From: Thalassospiraceae bacterium
Lineage (GTDB): Bacteria; Pseudomonadota; Alphaproteobacteria; Rhodospirillales; Magnetovibrionaceae
Assembly: GCA_030637205.1 (NCBI GenBank)
Contig: DAOVVL010000150.1
Coordinates: forward strand, 1 to 5,720
Direction: 5' to 3'
DNA: 5,720 nucleotides
The notes under the pieces were generated by a model, which had not been told where the DNA came from, searched no databases, and saw only the letters and a list, made by a program, of their open reading frames with translations. Positions 4,977-5,720 of this stretch are shown here, one piece after another. The position numbers and the translations under genes are program-made. Position 1 is the first letter of the stretch. The number at the start of each line of letters is the position of its first letter.

Positions 4977-5599
4977 GTACAGAAAACGCAAACGCAGCGG
5001 GCGATTTTGCTTTCACTAAAGAAAGCGCCCAGCTGGCAAAAGCAGAAATTGCCAAGTACCCGAAAGGGCGCGAGGCAAGTGCCGTGATGCCGATTTTGAT
5101 GATCGCCCAACGCCAGAACGATGGCTGGTTGCCGCAAGACGCCATGGAACAGGTTGCCGACATGGTCGGCTTGGCCCCGATCCGCGTTTACGAGGTCGCG
5201 TCGTTTTACACCATGTACAACCTTCAACCGGTCGGCAAAAACCATGTACAGGTCTGCACCAACATTGCGTGCATGCTCAAAGGTTCCGACGAAGTGGTCA
5301 AGGTTTGCAAAAAACGTCTGGGCATCAAGTTCGGCGAAACTTCCACGGATGGCAACTTCACCCTTTCCGAAGTCGAATGTCTGGGCGCGTGCGTGAACGC
5401 GCCGATGATGCAGATCAACGATGATTTTTATGAAGACCTTGATGGCAAGACAACCGAAGCGGTCTTGGGTGCGCTTGCCAAAGGCGAAACGCCTGCGCCC
5501 GGCCCGCAATCGGGGCGCAAGGGTTGCGAGCCAGCAGACGGCCTGACCACGTTGGGCAAGTCCAAGCCAAAAACCACGTCGAAAAAAGGGAAGGGGTGA
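4973..5599 (+). CDS. nuoE: NADH-quinone oxidoreductase subunit E (24-kDa subunit, N1a cluster)
   Basis: NuoE is a thioredoxin-like subunit of the NADH-oxidising module that carries the [2Fe-2S] cluster N1a next to the FMN of NuoF. The 208-residue product has the four ligands Cys95 and Cys100 (VCTNIACML) and Cys136 and Cys140 (ECLGACVNAPMM). The helical N-terminal domain includes 'GWLPQDAMEQVADMVGL' and 'VYEVASFYTMY'. After about residue 170 it has a Pro/Gly/Lys-rich extension (GPQSGRKGCEPADGLTTLG, then a lysine-rich end), a layout common in alphaproteobacterial and mitochondrial homologues. The start overlaps the nuoD stop as ATGA, so translation is probably coupled. The cluster-proximal TNIA differs from the frequent TTTP, but the ligand spacing is intact. 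Confidence 0.97.
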   Translation: MSTENANAAGDFAFTKESAQLAKAEIAKYPKGREASAVMPILMIAQRQNDGWLPQDAMEQVADMVGLAPIRVYEVASFYTMYNLQPVGKNHVQVCTNIACMLKGSDEVVKVCKKRLGIKFGETSTDGNFTLSEVECLGACVNAPMMQINDDFYEDLDGKTTEAVLGALAKGETPAPGPQSGRKGCEPADGLTTLGKSKPKTTSKKGKG

Positions 5600-5602
5600 T
5601 CC

Positions 5603-5720
5603 ATGCTTGCAGATAAAGATCGCATCTTCACCAATATCTACGGGTTGAAAGACACGTCGTTGAAAGGCGCCAAGGCCAATGGCGTTTGGGATGGCGTTGA
5701 CAAGATCCTCAAAAAAGGTC
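5603..5720 (+). CDS. nuoF: NADH-quinone oxidoreductase subunit F, N-terminal part (51-kDa subunit, FMN site)
   Basis: Only the first 39 codons are visible; the gene runs off the window. The peptide begins MLADKDRIFTNIYGLKDTSL and continues with 'KGAKANGVWDG', the usual N-terminus of alphaproteobacterial NuoF, which binds NADH, FMN and cluster N3. Those sites are beyond the window. It starts 3 nt after nuoE, with purine-rich AAGGGAAGGGG (5586-5596) as ribosome-binding site. Confidence 0.93.
   Translation, partial: MLADKDRIFTNIYGLKDTSLKGAKANGVWDGVDKILKKG

Overview
The window looks like an alphaproteobacterial chromosome segment. The evidence is the start of a 14-subunit-type complex I operon in the order nuoA-B-C-D-E-F, with nuoC and nuoD as separate genes, subunits that closely resemble the mitochondrial/alphaproteobacterial type, and a NuoE with the C-terminal extension common in that class. 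A Rhodospirillales-like host is plausible, but I cannot fix the genus from the sequence alone.

Left part (1-1806): a small-gene and RNA-gene region. It opens with the C-terminal part of a probable Spy/CpxP-type (LTXXQ-like) periplasmic protein on the + strand. A short convergent gap follows, then tRNA-Val(UAC) on the - strand with an encoded CCA. Upstream of that tRNA on the same strand is a secreted FecR-domain protein of 282 residues with a striking His/Asp tail. The end of that gene lies in a 15-bp tandem repeat that supplies three in-frame TGA stops. Divergent from it, on the + strand, is tRNA-Asp(GUC) with a TTGACA promoter and a strong intrinsic terminator.

Middle (1807-2204): about 400 bp without a conserved gene. 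It holds the tRNA-Asp terminator, a good sigma70-like promoter at 1953-1980 that probably drives nuo, and a leader of about 220 nt rich in hairpins. The leader contains a 42-codon ORF at 2080-2208 that is preceded by a near-perfect Shine-Dalgarno (GGAGGT). Its stop overlaps the nuoA start as ATGA. The nuoA ribosome-binding site itself lies in a GC-rich hairpin. Together this suggests a translated, structured leader controlling nuoA by translational coupling, and it is the most interesting candidate in the window.

Right part (2205-5720): nuoA, nuoB, nuoC, nuoD, nuoE and the first 39 codons of nuoF, tightly packed with overlaps or short gaps, as in a single transcription unit. NuoE and NuoF form part of the NADH-dehydrogenase arm. 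NuoB, C and D form the connecting Q-module that passes electrons to quinone. NuoA is a membrane subunit at the junction with the quinone site. The key Fe-S and quinone-site residues are all present, so this looks like a functional respiratory complex I.
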